Of a DNA stretch of 7,255 nucleotides, positions 1 through 6,614 are shown in pieces; the stretch's first letter is position 1; every line of letters starts with the position of its first letter. The stretch comes from Myxococcota bacterium. GTDB lineage: Bacteria; Myxococcota; Polyangia; GCA-2747355; JAKLHH01. Made by a program: the position numbers and the translations under genes. The stretch is taken from NCBI GenBank assembly GCA_022710245.1, contig JAKLHH010000369.1:1-7255 (forward strand). Reading direction: 5' to 3'. The notes below the pieces were generated by a model that made no database searches, was not told the origin of the DNA, and saw only the letters and a list, made by a program, of their open reading frames with translations.

Positions 1-718
1 TCCCCGCCAGGTAGCAGATCAGGGCGGCTGGCTCGTCGGCGCGCAGCAGGTCGCCGTGCGCGTGGTAGCGGCGGAAGCGCTCGACGTCCGGAAAGCGCGC
101 CGGATCGAGCCGGCGGAGGCGCTCCTGCATCGAGGTGTCGACGATCCCCGGGCGCACGCCGTGCACCCGCACGGGCAGCCGGGCGCGGTCCACCTCGGCG
201 GCGATGGTGAGGAGGGCCAGCTCGACCCCGGCCTTGCTCGAGCCGTAGGCGCTCCACCCGGGGAGCGGGGACGTGGCGGCCCCGCTGGAGACGAAGATCA
301 GGCAGCCGCGGCGGCGCTCGACCATCGCCGGCAGGAAGGCGCGCGCTGTGAAGAAGGCGCCGCTGAGGTTGACCGCGATGGTGTGCGCCCACTCGGCGCT
401 GTCGACGGTCCAGCTCGGCCCCACCGGGTCCACCACCGCGGCGTTGATGACCACCACGTCGGCGGGGCCGAAGCTCCGCGAGGTCTCCCGCGCGAGCTCC
501 TCGAGGTCGCCCCAGCGCGAGACGTCGGTGGCGACGGGGTGCGCCCGGCCACCGCTGGCCCGAATCGCGGCGGCCGTCTCCTCGAGCTCCGCCGACGAGC
601 GCGCGGCGACCACCACCGAGGCCCCCGCGCGGGCGAGGTGCAGCGCCGCGGCGCGGCCGATGCCGCGCCCGGCCCCTGTGACCACGGCGGTCTGTCCCTC
701 TAGCGCTCCCCGATCCAT
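1..718 (-). CDS. Short-chain dehydrogenase/reductase (classical SDR), 3' end cut by window edge
   Basis: A cytosolic NAD(P)(H)-dependent oxidoreductase of the classical SDR family; 239 codons are visible, reading from 718 down to base 2. Seen: the Rossmann nucleotide-binding motif TGAGRGIG at residues 14-21, Asp65 in ATDV, N92-A-A in place of the usual NNAG, Asn117 in VNLSGAF, Ser145 in IFVSS, and Tyr158/Lys162 in YGSSK. The catalytic Asn-Ser-Tyr-Lys set is therefore complete. Arg40 after the second beta strand and Arg18 in the glycine motif suggest NADP(H) preference (inference). The segment GWSAYGSSK, then PGIVDTSMQ, then a late FPDVERFR stretch resembles the sepiapterin/benzil reductase-like SDRs, but the substrate cannot be named. 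The usual family length is about 250 residues, so only some 10-15 residues are missing. The ATG at 718 puts the glycine motif at the normal distance. There is no strong Shine-Dalgarno; GGTGAG abuts the ATG. It is divergent from the DUF4132 gene. Confidence 0.93.
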   Translation of the reverse strand, partial: MDRGALEGQTAVVTGAGRGIGRAAALHLARAGASVVVAARSSAELEETAAAIRASGGRAHPVATDVSRWGDLEELARETSRSFGPADVVVINAAVVDPVGPSWTVDSAEWAHTIAVNLSGAFFTARAFLPAMVERRRGCLIFVSSGAATSPLPGWSAYGSSKAGVELALLTIAAEVDRARLPVRVHGVRPGIVDTSMQERLRRLDPARFPDVERFRRYHAHGDLLRADEPAALICYLAG

Positions 719-733
719 CTCACCACGGCCGTT

Positions 734-746
734 GCACGTCTCGTGC
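734..746. promoter_or_regulatory. Short palindrome GCACGtctCGTGC upstream of the SDR gene
   Basis: A perfect 5-bp inverted repeat with a 3-nt centre lies 15 nt upstream of the SDR start codon, inside the 158-bp divergent intergenic region. It could be a dimeric repressor operator or a small hairpin at the SDR transcript start. In DNA this GC-rich a 5-bp arm can arise by chance, so this is only a candidate. No convincing -10 hexamer for the SDR gene was found next to it. Confidence 0.25.
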
Positions 747-840
747 CCGGAGCGCGGGCGGCCTGCGCGCCTCGCGCCGAGGCCACAGGAGAGTGCGCCA
801 CGACGACCGCGCCTGCCGTGGGGTGGAGGCCGCTCCGCGG

Positions 841-876
841 GTGACGATCTCGCGCCGCTGCGGTAGCCTGCCGCGC
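841..876 (+). promoter_or_regulatory. Candidate sigma70-type promoter for the DUF4132 gene, probably leaderless
   Basis: A -35-like GTGACG (841-846, containing the TGAC core of TTGACA) is followed by a 17-nt spacer and a -10-like TAGCCT (864-869, TAnnnT pattern). Only 7 nt then separate the -10 from the ATG at 877, so transcription would begin at or within a base or two of the A of the start codon. No purine-rich Shine-Dalgarno is present: the 7 nt are GCCGCGC. The same layout occurs before the lipoprotein gene at 6741. Leaderless genes with TAnnnT at this distance are well known in other GC-rich bacteria; its use here is an inference. Confidence 0.6.
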
Positions 877-3800
877 ATGAGCACCCCGTTCTGCCCCTCC
901 GAGGAAGCGCGCAAGGCGCTGCGCCCACGACGCTCGCTCCCCGGCTCGGCCGCCGCCCCCACCGAGCGCTCGGCCAAGGCCCTCGTCGCCCGGCTGGCGA
1001 AGGCCTACCAGGGGCCGACGCACTTCCACGAGAGGCGCTCGCACGCGGCGATCTTCGCGGCCGGGCTGAAGACCACCACGGAGCCAGCGCTGGCGCCCCT
1101 GCGGCGGGAGGCGCACGAGCTGCTGCTCCGCCTCGACCTCGACGCCCTGCGAGCGGCCGAGCTGGAGGTGCTCGCGGCGGCGGACACGATGGTCGCGCGC
1201 GTGGACCGCGAGCCGAGCCTGACCCCGGCCATCACGGTCGCGCGCGGCCTCACCGACGCGGTGCGTGTGGCCTGGCGCGCGTGGCGCTATGGGCTCTCCG
1301 CTGCCTCGGGGGGCTGGACGACGGCGGTCTGGCTGGTCAGCGCGGACGAGCGGTACCGCCGGCGAGGGGAGCCCTGGCCGGTGCTGCGTCACGAGGTCTG
1401 TGCGTCGAGCGAGGAGGCCTACGCCGCGGCGCGCGAGGAGGCGCGCGCGCTGCGGGCCGGGTCCGACCGGCCGCTGCGGGCGGCCCTCGCCAGCGCCTTC
1501 CCCGACGAGCCGTGGGGCAACGAGGAGCTCCTGGCGGCGCGCGAGGACGCGACCCTGCTGCGATCGCTCTCGTTCCTCCTCTCCGCGACGAGCAGCGTGG
1601 AGGCGGTCCGGGCCTGCGTCGCGGCGGACGGCGCCGTGGTCTCCACCTACGCGCTCGACCTCGCCCACGCGCTGCCCTGCGAGGAGGTGCTGCCGATCCT
1701 CGCCGGCGCCCTCCCGGCGCTGCTGGAGAAGCCGAAGTACGGCCCGCTGCTGAAGACACCGCCGCGCCAGGTGGCGCAGGCCATCGCCTGCTTCCGCTGC
1801 GAGGAGGCCGCGGCGATCCTCGCGCCCCACGCGAGCAGCACCGTCCTCGGGCCGCTCGTGCTCGGCTACTTCCGTGACGCGCCGGAGCTCGGCCACGTCC
1901 TCGAGGGCCAGGCCAGAGGCAAGACCAAGCTCGGCGGCGCGATCGAGCGCGTGCTCGGCAAGCAGCGCGCGGCGGGGAAGGCCGCGGCCGCCGCCAGGCC
2001 GGGCGAGGTCCCCGCGCTGCTGGCTTTGCGCCCGTGGCGGGCGCAGGGCAGCGGCAAGCGAGAGGTGGTGCGAGGGCTGCAGCTCCTCGGCGAGGAGCTC
2101 GCGCGGGTCGTGATCGACACGCCCCCGGCGCCGTTCGTCCCCCATGGCGGCGGGGCCGTTCGCGCGATGAGCAGGCAGGAGCTGGCCGCCTGGCGCGCCG
2201 AGGTCGAGAAGAACGGGTGGGTCGGCTGCGACTACGGGCTCCAGCGAGGGCCGAAGGGGAGCTGGGTCTACCTGGTGGTCCCCGACGACGAGGGGCTGCG
2301 CGCCTGGAACCGGGGCCTCGGGGGCCTGCGCGCAGGGGAGCGCCGCTTCGTGGCGCGGCACGGGCTCGCCGCTCTGCCCGGCTTCCTCGCGCGGCCGTGG
2401 CTCAAGTGGCTCGCCTGGGAGGGGCACGACGAGACCCTGGCCGCCGCGCTCCAGCTCGTCTCGCCGCGCATGGCGCCGAGCCTCGCGCTCCTCGCCGGCC
2501 GCAAGCGTCAGCGGCGGGTGGCGCTGGCGTGGCTCCTCGAGCACGCCGAGGTCGCGGCCTGCGGCCTGGTCCCCGACGCGGTGGGCGAGGACGGCGCGGC
2601 GCGGCGCGCCGCCGAGGCCGCGCTGCTCTTCCTGGCGCAGAAGGGGAAGGACGCGGTCGTGCGTCGGGCGGCCAGGCGCTACGGCGCGGCGGCGAGCAAG
2701 GCGATCGCGGCGCTGCTGGACCGGGATCCCCTCGCCCTCGAGGCCCACGTGCCCAAGCCTCCCGCCTTCCTCCGGCTGGCCGAGCTCCCCCCGCTGCGCG
2801 CGCGCTCGGGCCGCGTCCTGCCCGAGGAGGCCCGGGCCGCGCTCGTCGAGCTGCTGCAGGTGGCGCCGCTCGAGCCGCCCTACCCTGGGATCGCGCTCCT
2901 GCGCGACGCCTGCGACGAGGCCTCGCTCGCCGAGCTCGCGCTCGAGCTCACCGAGCAGTGGGTGCTCGGCGACGCGCCCGGGCGCCACGACTGGATGCTG
3001 CTGGCGACGGTGCGCTTCCCCTCGGAGGCCGCGTCGCGTCGCGTGGCGTCCCTGGCGCGGGAGTGGGCGCGCCGGGACCAGAAGAAGGCCGAGCGCGCCT
3101 GCCTGGCGCTGGCGGCCCTCGGCACCGACCTCGCGCTGCTGCACCTCGCGCACATCGCGGAGACGACTCGCTTCGACGCCCTGCGCAAGCACACCGCCGC
3201 GCTCCTCCTCGAGGCGGCCGCCGAGCGCGGGCTCACCGCCGACGAGCTCGGCGACCGCACGGTGCCCGAGCTGGGCCTCGAGGCGGACGGGACGCTCGAC
3301 CTCTCGTACGGCGCGCGCTCGTTCGTGGTCAGCCTCGACGAGGCCCTGGCGCCGGTGGTCCGCGAGCGCCAGGCGAGCGGGCTCGGCGAGCGCCTGCGCA
3401 CGCTGCCGCGACCCGCGAAGGGCGACGACGCCGCCGCGGCGAAGGCCGCGCGCGCGCGGTTCGACGCGCTGAAGAAGGACCTCGCCGCGGTCGCCGACCG
3501 GCAGCGGCGCCGGCTCGAGCGCGCGATGGCCGACGAGCGCGCCTGGCCTCTCGCCGAGCTGCGGCTCCGCGTCCTCGAGCAGCCGCTGCTCCTCCACCTC
3601 GCGCGCCGGCTCCTCTGGGAGGCGTGCGGCGGGCGCGGAGCGAGCCGGCTCTTCCGCGTGGCCGAGGACGGCAGCTTCGCCGACGAGCGCGACCGGACGC
3701 TGAAGCTCGGCGCGGAGCATCCGGTGCGCCTGGCCCACCCGGCGCGCGACCCCGAGCGCGTCGCGGCGTGGCGGTCCATCTTCTTCGACTACGGCATCCT

Positions 3801-4179
3801 GCAGCCCTTCGAGCAGCTCGGCCGCGCGACCGTCTCGCCGACGGCCGCCGAGGCGCGCGCGAAGGAGCTCGCGCGCTGCGCCGGCGCCACCGCGAAGGCA
3901 GCGAAGGTGCTCGGCGTCCTCGAGTCACGCGGGTGGCGGCGCAACGACGCAGGCCTGATCGCGTGCTACCTGCGCGACGTGCGAGCCGCCGACGGCTCGC
4001 CGCTGGTCGCCCGCCTGCCGCTCTCCCCGGGGATCTCGCTCGAGGACCTCAAGGGGTGCCCCGAGCAGACGACGGGCGCGCTCGTGGTGGAGCGCGAGGG
4101 GCGCGCGGTCACCCTCGGTGAGCTCGCCGCGGTGAGCTTCTCCGAGGTGCTGAGGGACGTCGAGGCGCTGCGCTCCTGA
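877..4179 (+). CDS. Large DUF4132 family protein (MolR/YehI-like C-terminal region), no WGR domain seen
   Basis: A 1100-residue, probably cytoplasmic protein. The C-terminal half carries the hallmarks of DUF4132: AELPPLR...VLPEEA (about residues 635-651), an LALAALGTDLALLHLAHIA stretch, a DR-VPELGLEADG segment, LFRVAEDGSFAD at 925-936 (the most recognisable block), DYGILQPFEQLGR, GWRRNDAG from 1019 and FSEVLRD ending at 1094. The N-terminal 630 residues are Ala/Leu-rich and helical with HEAT-like character. An N-terminal WGR domain, common in relatives such as E. coli YehI, is not visible. The biochemical function of DUF4132 is unknown; the old link of E. coli MolR to molybdate regulation does not justify a name here. 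The start at 877 is chosen over an in-frame ATG at 793 because the -10 hexamer lies just before 877 and the 28 extra residues look non-coding. The gene converges on the secreted protein gene downstream, with 71 nt between stops. Confidence 0.9.
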   Translation: MSTPFCPSEEARKALRPRRSLPGSAAAPTERSAKALVARLAKAYQGPTHFHERRSHAAIFAAGLKTTTEPALAPLRREAHELLLRLDLDALRAAELEVLAAADTMVARVDREPSLTPAITVARGLTDAVRVAWRAWRYGLSAASGGWTTAVWLVSADERYRRRGEPWPVLRHEVCASSEEAYAAAREEARALRAGSDRPLRAALASAFPDEPWGNEELLAAREDATLLRSLSFLLSATSSVEAVRACVAADGAVVSTYALDLAHALPCEEVLPILAGALPALLEKPKYGPLLKTPPRQVAQAIACFRCEEAAAILAPHASSTVLGPLVLGYFRDAPELGHVLEGQARGKTKLGGAIERVLGKQRAAGKAAAAARPGEVPALLALRPWRAQGSGKREVVRGLQLLGEELARVVIDTPPAPFVPHGGGAVRAMSRQELAAWRAEVEKNGWVGCDYGLQRGPKGSWVYLVVPDDEGLRAWNRGLGGLRAGERRFVARHGLAALPGFLARPWLKWLAWEGHDETLAAALQLVSPRMAPSLALLAGRKRQRRVALAWLLEHAEVAACGLVPDAVGEDGAARRAAEAALLFLAQKGKDAVVRRAARRYGAAASKAIAALLDRDPLALEAHVPKPPAFLRLAELPPLRARSGRVLPEEARAALVELLQVAPLEPPYPGIALLRDACDEASLAELALELTEQWVLGDAPGRHDWMLLATVRFPSEAASRRVASLAREWARRDQKKAERACLALAALGTDLALLHLAHIAETTRFDALRKHTAALLLEAAAERGLTADELGDRTVPELGLEADGTLDLSYGARSFVVSLDEALAPVVRERQASGLGERLRTLPRPAKGDDAAAAKAARARFDALKKDLAAVADRQRRRLERAMADERAWPLAELRLRVLEQPLLLHLARRLLWEACGGRGASRLFRVAEDGSFADERDRTLKLGAEHPVRLAHPARDPERVAAWRSIFFDYGILQPFEQLGRATVSPTAAEARAKELARCAGATAKAAKVLGVLESRGWRRNDAGLIACYLRDVRAADGSPLVARLPLSPGISLEDLKGCPEQTTGALVVEREGRAVTLGELAAVSFSEVLRDVEALRS

Positions 4180-4250
4180 CAGCCGGCTCGGGCCGCCATC
4201 CCGATGCTGCCTCCGAGAGTCGGCGCGCCTCGGCCTGCGGTCTGCGTCGG

Positions 4251-5597
4251 TCAGTCCGGCGACAGCTCCCGCCGACCGCGCTCGTGCTCCAGCAGCACGA
4301 GCTTCTCCAGTGCCGCCTTGAGCCTGATCTTGACGCGGGCCCCCTCGGCTCGAACGAAGGCCATGTTCCGCAGCTCGACGGCGGTCAGCGCTCCGCTCCG
4401 GCGGCTGCGGCCCTTCTCGAAGCAATCGCCGAGCCGGTGCGTGACCTCGTCGTCCCCGCGGGTGTACTTGATCGTGCCGAGGTCCAGCCTGGCCTTGCCG
4501 CGGACTCCGAGCGGATACTTGCCGAGGTAGTCGAGGAGGCGCTGCAGGACGAGGAGGCGGAGGTGCGGGCTCGCGCGGTCCAGCTCGGGTCCCATCTGGG
4601 TCGCGTACATCAGCCGCGCCCAGGCGGCGCGCTCCGCAGCCGCGAGCCGCTTTTCGTCGAGGAGACGCTGGTCGAGGCGGAGCTCGGCGCCGAGCTGGCG
4701 CGTCGCCTGGTGGAGGAAAGGCCAGCCGAGCCCTGCGTGGAGCGTGGGATCGTACTTCGCGCACCAGGTGTCGAGGATCTTCTGCGGCTCGGGCAGGAAC
4801 TCGTGGTTGCCCTCGGGCTCGTCGCCGAGCTCGAGGTGGAGATCGTCTGCCCTGGTGGGCGTCCAGTTGCGCCGTTGCCACACCAGGCAGCGCGCCTTGC
4901 GGTCGACCGTGAAGTCCCGCGGCGCGACGTCCCAGCGATAGGTGACGTAGCGCCAGCCGCCGTCGATCCAGACGCGGCCGTGCGGGAGGTCGAGGTAGAC
5001 GCTCATCAGCTTCCGGTCACAGAAACGGAGGGTCGCCTGGCCGATCGGTCGCGCCCAGTACGCCCCGGTGTGAGTGATGTATTGGAAGGTCAGCTCACTG
5101 CGGTTGTACCAGGAGTAGAGGATCGGGTAGCGGACCGTGAACTGAGTGACCTTCCCCGCGGGGTAACGCATGGTCCAGGCGATCACTGTCGGGTAGTCAC
5201 CGGCGACGCTGGTGGCGAGGCGCCAGGGCACACGCTGCTGGTTGACCTCGACGCTGAAGGAGCGCAGGCGGCGCCTGGCCGCGTCCATCTCCTGCCGGGG
5301 GTCGACGCTCGCGGCCCAGGCTGGCTTGCTCACGCGCCGCTGCGAGAGAGGGAACCCCATCGAGGTCTCGATCTCGGTCGAGGTCTGGTTCTTCACCCAG
5401 AACCTCGCCACCACCCGTCCATCTCTGAAGACGACCTCTTCCTTCTCGAGGAGGAGCCCCTTCGCCTTCACCGGGCCCGGCGTGCCGGACGGCGGGTACC
5501 ACTGCCAGGAGGAGCCATTGGCCGTCACGGCCGGCGACGCGAGGCAGAGCGCGGCGCCGAGCAAGAGCGCGGCAGGGAGCCGGTGTGGGCAGGGCAT
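4251..5597 (-). CDS. Secreted DUF4424-like protein with additional helical C-terminal half
   Basis: A 448-residue exported protein. Signal peptide: residues 1-26, a short basic N-region (PCPHR), a hydrophobic LPAALLLGAALCLAS core and a probable signal peptidase I site after AVTA. Cys18 sits in the h-region, but Leu precedes it, so no valid lipobox is formed. Residues 43-84 (KGLLLEKEEVVFRDGRVVARF, then KNQTSTEIETSMGFPL) and 140-186 (AWTMRYPAG, then YITHTGAYWARPIG) follow the order and wording I associate with DUF4424, a beta-rich periplasmic domain of unknown function. The stretch from about residue 285 to 448 is helical and rich in Arg/Leu and is not part of that pattern. Four cysteines remain after processing. 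The start at 5597 is preferred over an extension to 5849 because of the signal peptide and a GGAGAG ribosome site 7 nt upstream. It is divergent from the gene at 5934, with 336 bp between starts. Existence is very likely; the family call is moderate. Confidence 0.85.
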   Translation of the reverse strand: MPCPHRLPAALLLGAALCLASPAVTANGSSWQWYPPSGTPGPVKAKGLLLEKEEVVFRDGRVVARFWVKNQTSTEIETSMGFPLSQRRVSKPAWAASVDPRQEMDAARRRLRSFSVEVNQQRVPWRLATSVAGDYPTVIAWTMRYPAGKVTQFTVRYPILYSWYNRSELTFQYITHTGAYWARPIGQATLRFCDRKLMSVYLDLPHGRVWIDGGWRYVTYRWDVAPRDFTVDRKARCLVWQRRNWTPTRADDLHLELGDEPEGNHEFLPEPQKILDTWCAKYDPTLHAGLGWPFLHQATRQLGAELRLDQRLLDEKRLAAAERAAWARLMYATQMGPELDRASPHLRLLVLQRLLDYLGKYPLGVRGKARLDLGTIKYTRGDDEVTHRLGDCFEKGRSRRSGALTAVELRNMAFVRAEGARVKIRLKAALEKLVLLEHERGRRELSPD

Positions 5598-5627
5598 GGA
5601 GGTGCTCTCCGGGCGAGGAGGATAGCA
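5598..5627 (-). promoter_or_regulatory. Candidate extended -10 promoter and ribosome binding site of the DUF4424-like gene
   Basis: On the minus strand TGCTATCCT (5627 down to 5619) fits an extended -10 element, TGnTATnnT. No good -35 is seen 17 nt further up (CCGAGC), which extended -10 promoters tolerate. Transcription would start around 5612, giving a leader of roughly 15 nt. That leader holds GGAGAG (5610 to 5605), 7 nt before the ATG at 5597, which decides the start codon. Confidence 0.5.
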
Positions 5628-5683
5628 TGAGGTCCGACGATGCTCGGTCAGCGTTCTCGCACCCCAAAGCCGCCCTCGTGGAG

Positions 5684-5727
5684 GCGCTTCGGCGCTCTGC
5701 ACGCCTGCCGCGGCGAGCCCCTGGCAG
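5684..5727. repeat. Two small inverted repeats, one with a UUCG-type loop
   Basis: GCGC-TTCG-GCGC (5684-5695) would form a 4-bp stem closed by a C(UUCG)G tetraloop if transcribed on the plus strand. CTGCC (5705-5709) pairs with GGCAG (5723-5727) around a 13-nt loop. Each is short and individually weak. They are listed because they directly precede the much stronger 10-bp repeat at 5735. Confidence 0.3.
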
Positions 5728-5734
5728 AACCTCA

Positions 5735-5764
5735 CCCGCGCTGGCCACCCCTGACCAGCGCGGG
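5735..5764. repeat. Perfect 10-bp inverted repeat with 10-nt loop
   Basis: CCCGCGCTGG (5735-5744) is exactly complementary to CCAGCGCGGG (5755-5764), separated by 10 nt. It lies about 110 bp upstream of the predicted -10 of the minus-strand gene and 170 bp upstream of the plus-strand start. No T-run follows on either strand, so it is not a standard intrinsic terminator, and no gene ends nearby. An operator for a dimeric regulator serving both divergent genes, or a structured RNA stem, are the plausible readings. Confidence 0.5.
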
Positions 5765-5835
5765 CGTGTCCTGATGGCGGAATCCTGAAGTCTCGACCGG
5801 GATGCGTCTGGCCTGCGGCTTGCTGCGTTGATGTT

Positions 5836-5853
5836 CGGCGTGCGCACACGCCG
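5836..5853. repeat. Perfect 7-bp inverted repeat CGGCGTG-cgca-CACGCCG
   Basis: Arms 5836-5842 and 5847-5853 pair perfectly around a 4-nt centre. It lies 80 bp upstream of the ATG at 5934, where it could be an operator at the promoter or a hairpin in the 5' leader of that gene. No convincing -10/-35 pair was found around it: a TTGATG at 5828 has no matching -10. Confidence 0.4.
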
Positions 5854-5933
5854 TGGGGGCGGGGTGGCGGCGTCCCGCGTGGGAGCCGCGGCGTTTCACC
5901 GCGCTCCGGCCGACGCCGTTGGGAGGATGGCTC

Positions 5934-6611
5934 ATGCAGAGGTCGCCCGGGCGATCAGGGAGGTGCTGGCGACGGTCGGCGTGCATCCTCGTCGCGGGTG
6001 TGGGGCTGGTCTCCTCCGCGGCCCACGCCCAGGAGATAGAGGAGAGGCGGCCGAGCTTCGCATACCCCGGTCGCTTCCCGAGGCTCCACCTCAAGAGCTT
6101 CCGCGAGGCGGAGCTGCACACGTTTCAGCCCTCAGGCGTGAGCGAGAGCGTCAGACTCCGTCATGGCAGCTATCGTGTCCGCAAGCCCTTCCCGGATCAG
6201 ATCTGGGATCTGCGTCTGACGACGCTCCCGTCGGCACGAGAGGGGCTGCAGCTCGCGGCCCTCAGCTTCGTCCGCATCGTGATCGGCGGCAGCTCCTGGT
6301 GCGGCGGCTACGTGCAGGTGCTCGGGCGCGACCTGCCGGGAAAGGTCACCGTGCGTCAGCAGCTCCACTATGGCTGCCACGGAGTCGGAGGCGGCAAACC
6401 CGGTCTGCGCTACGATGCGACGCAGCGTCGTCTGACGATCCGGTCTTCGATGACCGACAGCGCCGCGGCGGACCCTAAGGTGAGATGCATCGTCGGGACC
6501 TATCGGTGGGACGGCCAGTTCTTCGTCGCGGAGAAGAAGCGCACCATCCGTTGGCCCGCGGGCTCCGACTCGACCTCCAGCACGGTTCAGGGATGCGACG
6601 GGGTCGACTGA
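5934..6611 (+). CDS. Secreted protein of unknown family
   Basis: A 225-residue exported protein that I do not recognise. Signal peptide: residues 1-32, a basic N-region with several Arg, a hydrophobic ACILVAGVGLVSSAA core and a probable cleavage after AHA (then QEIEERR). The WRRSAC sequence is not a full twin-arginine motif, so Sec export is more likely. The mature part of about 193 residues looks beta-rich and has four cysteines (in SSWCGG, YGCHG, VRCIVG and QGCDG), enough for two disulfides. Near its end TYRWDGQFFVAEKKR resembles the closing beta strands of many small periplasmic domains but does not identify one. The start at 5934 is set by GGGAGG at 5921-5926, 7 nt upstream, and by the signal peptide; the longer reading from 5853 adds 27 residues before the signal. 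It is divergent from the DUF4424-like gene and may share its control region. Codon usage is less GC-biased than in the DUF4132 gene. Confidence 0.82.
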   Translation: MQRSPGRSGRCWRRSACILVAGVGLVSSAAHAQEIEERRPSFAYPGRFPRLHLKSFREAELHTFQPSGVSESVRLRHGSYRVRKPFPDQIWDLRLTTLPSAREGLQLAALSFVRIVIGGSSWCGGYVQVLGRDLPGKVTVRQQLHYGCHGVGGGKPGLRYDATQRRLTIRSSMTDSAAADPKVRCIVGTYRWDGQFFVAEKKRTIRWPAGSDSTSSTVQGCDGVD

Positions 6612-6614
6612 CCC

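Larger units (their letters stand above)
5598..5933. other. 336-bp divergent intergenic region rich in inverted repeats
   Basis: This is the upstream region of both the DUF4424-like gene (minus) and the secreted gene at 5934 (plus). It holds a promoter-like hexamer for the minus gene, a run of three possible hairpins at 5684-5764, a further perfect inverted repeat at 5836-5853, a spaced direct repeat TCCTGA (5769-5774 and 5783-5788), and the ribosome site of the plus gene. Open frames run through it in both directions, but they have no start signals of their own and read as low-complexity Arg/Ala/Pro text, so I treat it as non-coding. Confidence 0.7.

Noticed and set aside
56..866. Plus-strand open frames across the SDR gene and the following gap
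   Set aside because: The minus strand encodes a full set of SDR motifs; the plus frames are shadows.
793..876. An earlier in-frame ATG for the DUF4132 gene
   Set aside because: The 28 extra residues read like intergenic sequence, and the -10/-35 elements lie inside that extension, so 877 is the better start.
700..3738. A 1012-codon open frame antisense to the DUF4132 gene
   Set aside because: Long antisense frames without stops are expected in DNA with such strong third-position GC. Its translation is low-complexity Arg/Ala/Gly/Glu text with no motifs, while the plus frame carries clear DUF4132 blocks.
2034..4121. A 695-codon plus-strand frame overlapping the DUF4132 gene
   Set aside because: Low-complexity Arg/Ala/Gly translation in a shifted frame inside a well-supported gene; a GC-rich shadow.
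877..4179. Naming the large gene molR or yehI
   Set aside because: Only the DUF4132 region is shared. The N-terminal architecture differs, and the molybdate role of MolR is not established for this family.
4180..4250. A terminator between the convergent DUF4132 and DUF4424-like genes
   Set aside because: Only a 4-bp stem (CCGA-gag-TCGG) is visible and there is no T-run, so nothing supports a terminator call.
4284..5630. A 448-codon plus-strand frame opposite the DUF4424-like gene
   Set aside because: The minus frame has a signal peptide, ribosome site and domain-like motifs. The plus frame has none and starts mid-gene without a ribosome site.
5598..5849. An 84-residue N-terminal extension of the DUF4424-like gene
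   Set aside because: It would bury a clean signal peptide and lacks a ribosome site, whereas GGAGAG lies 7 nt before 5597.
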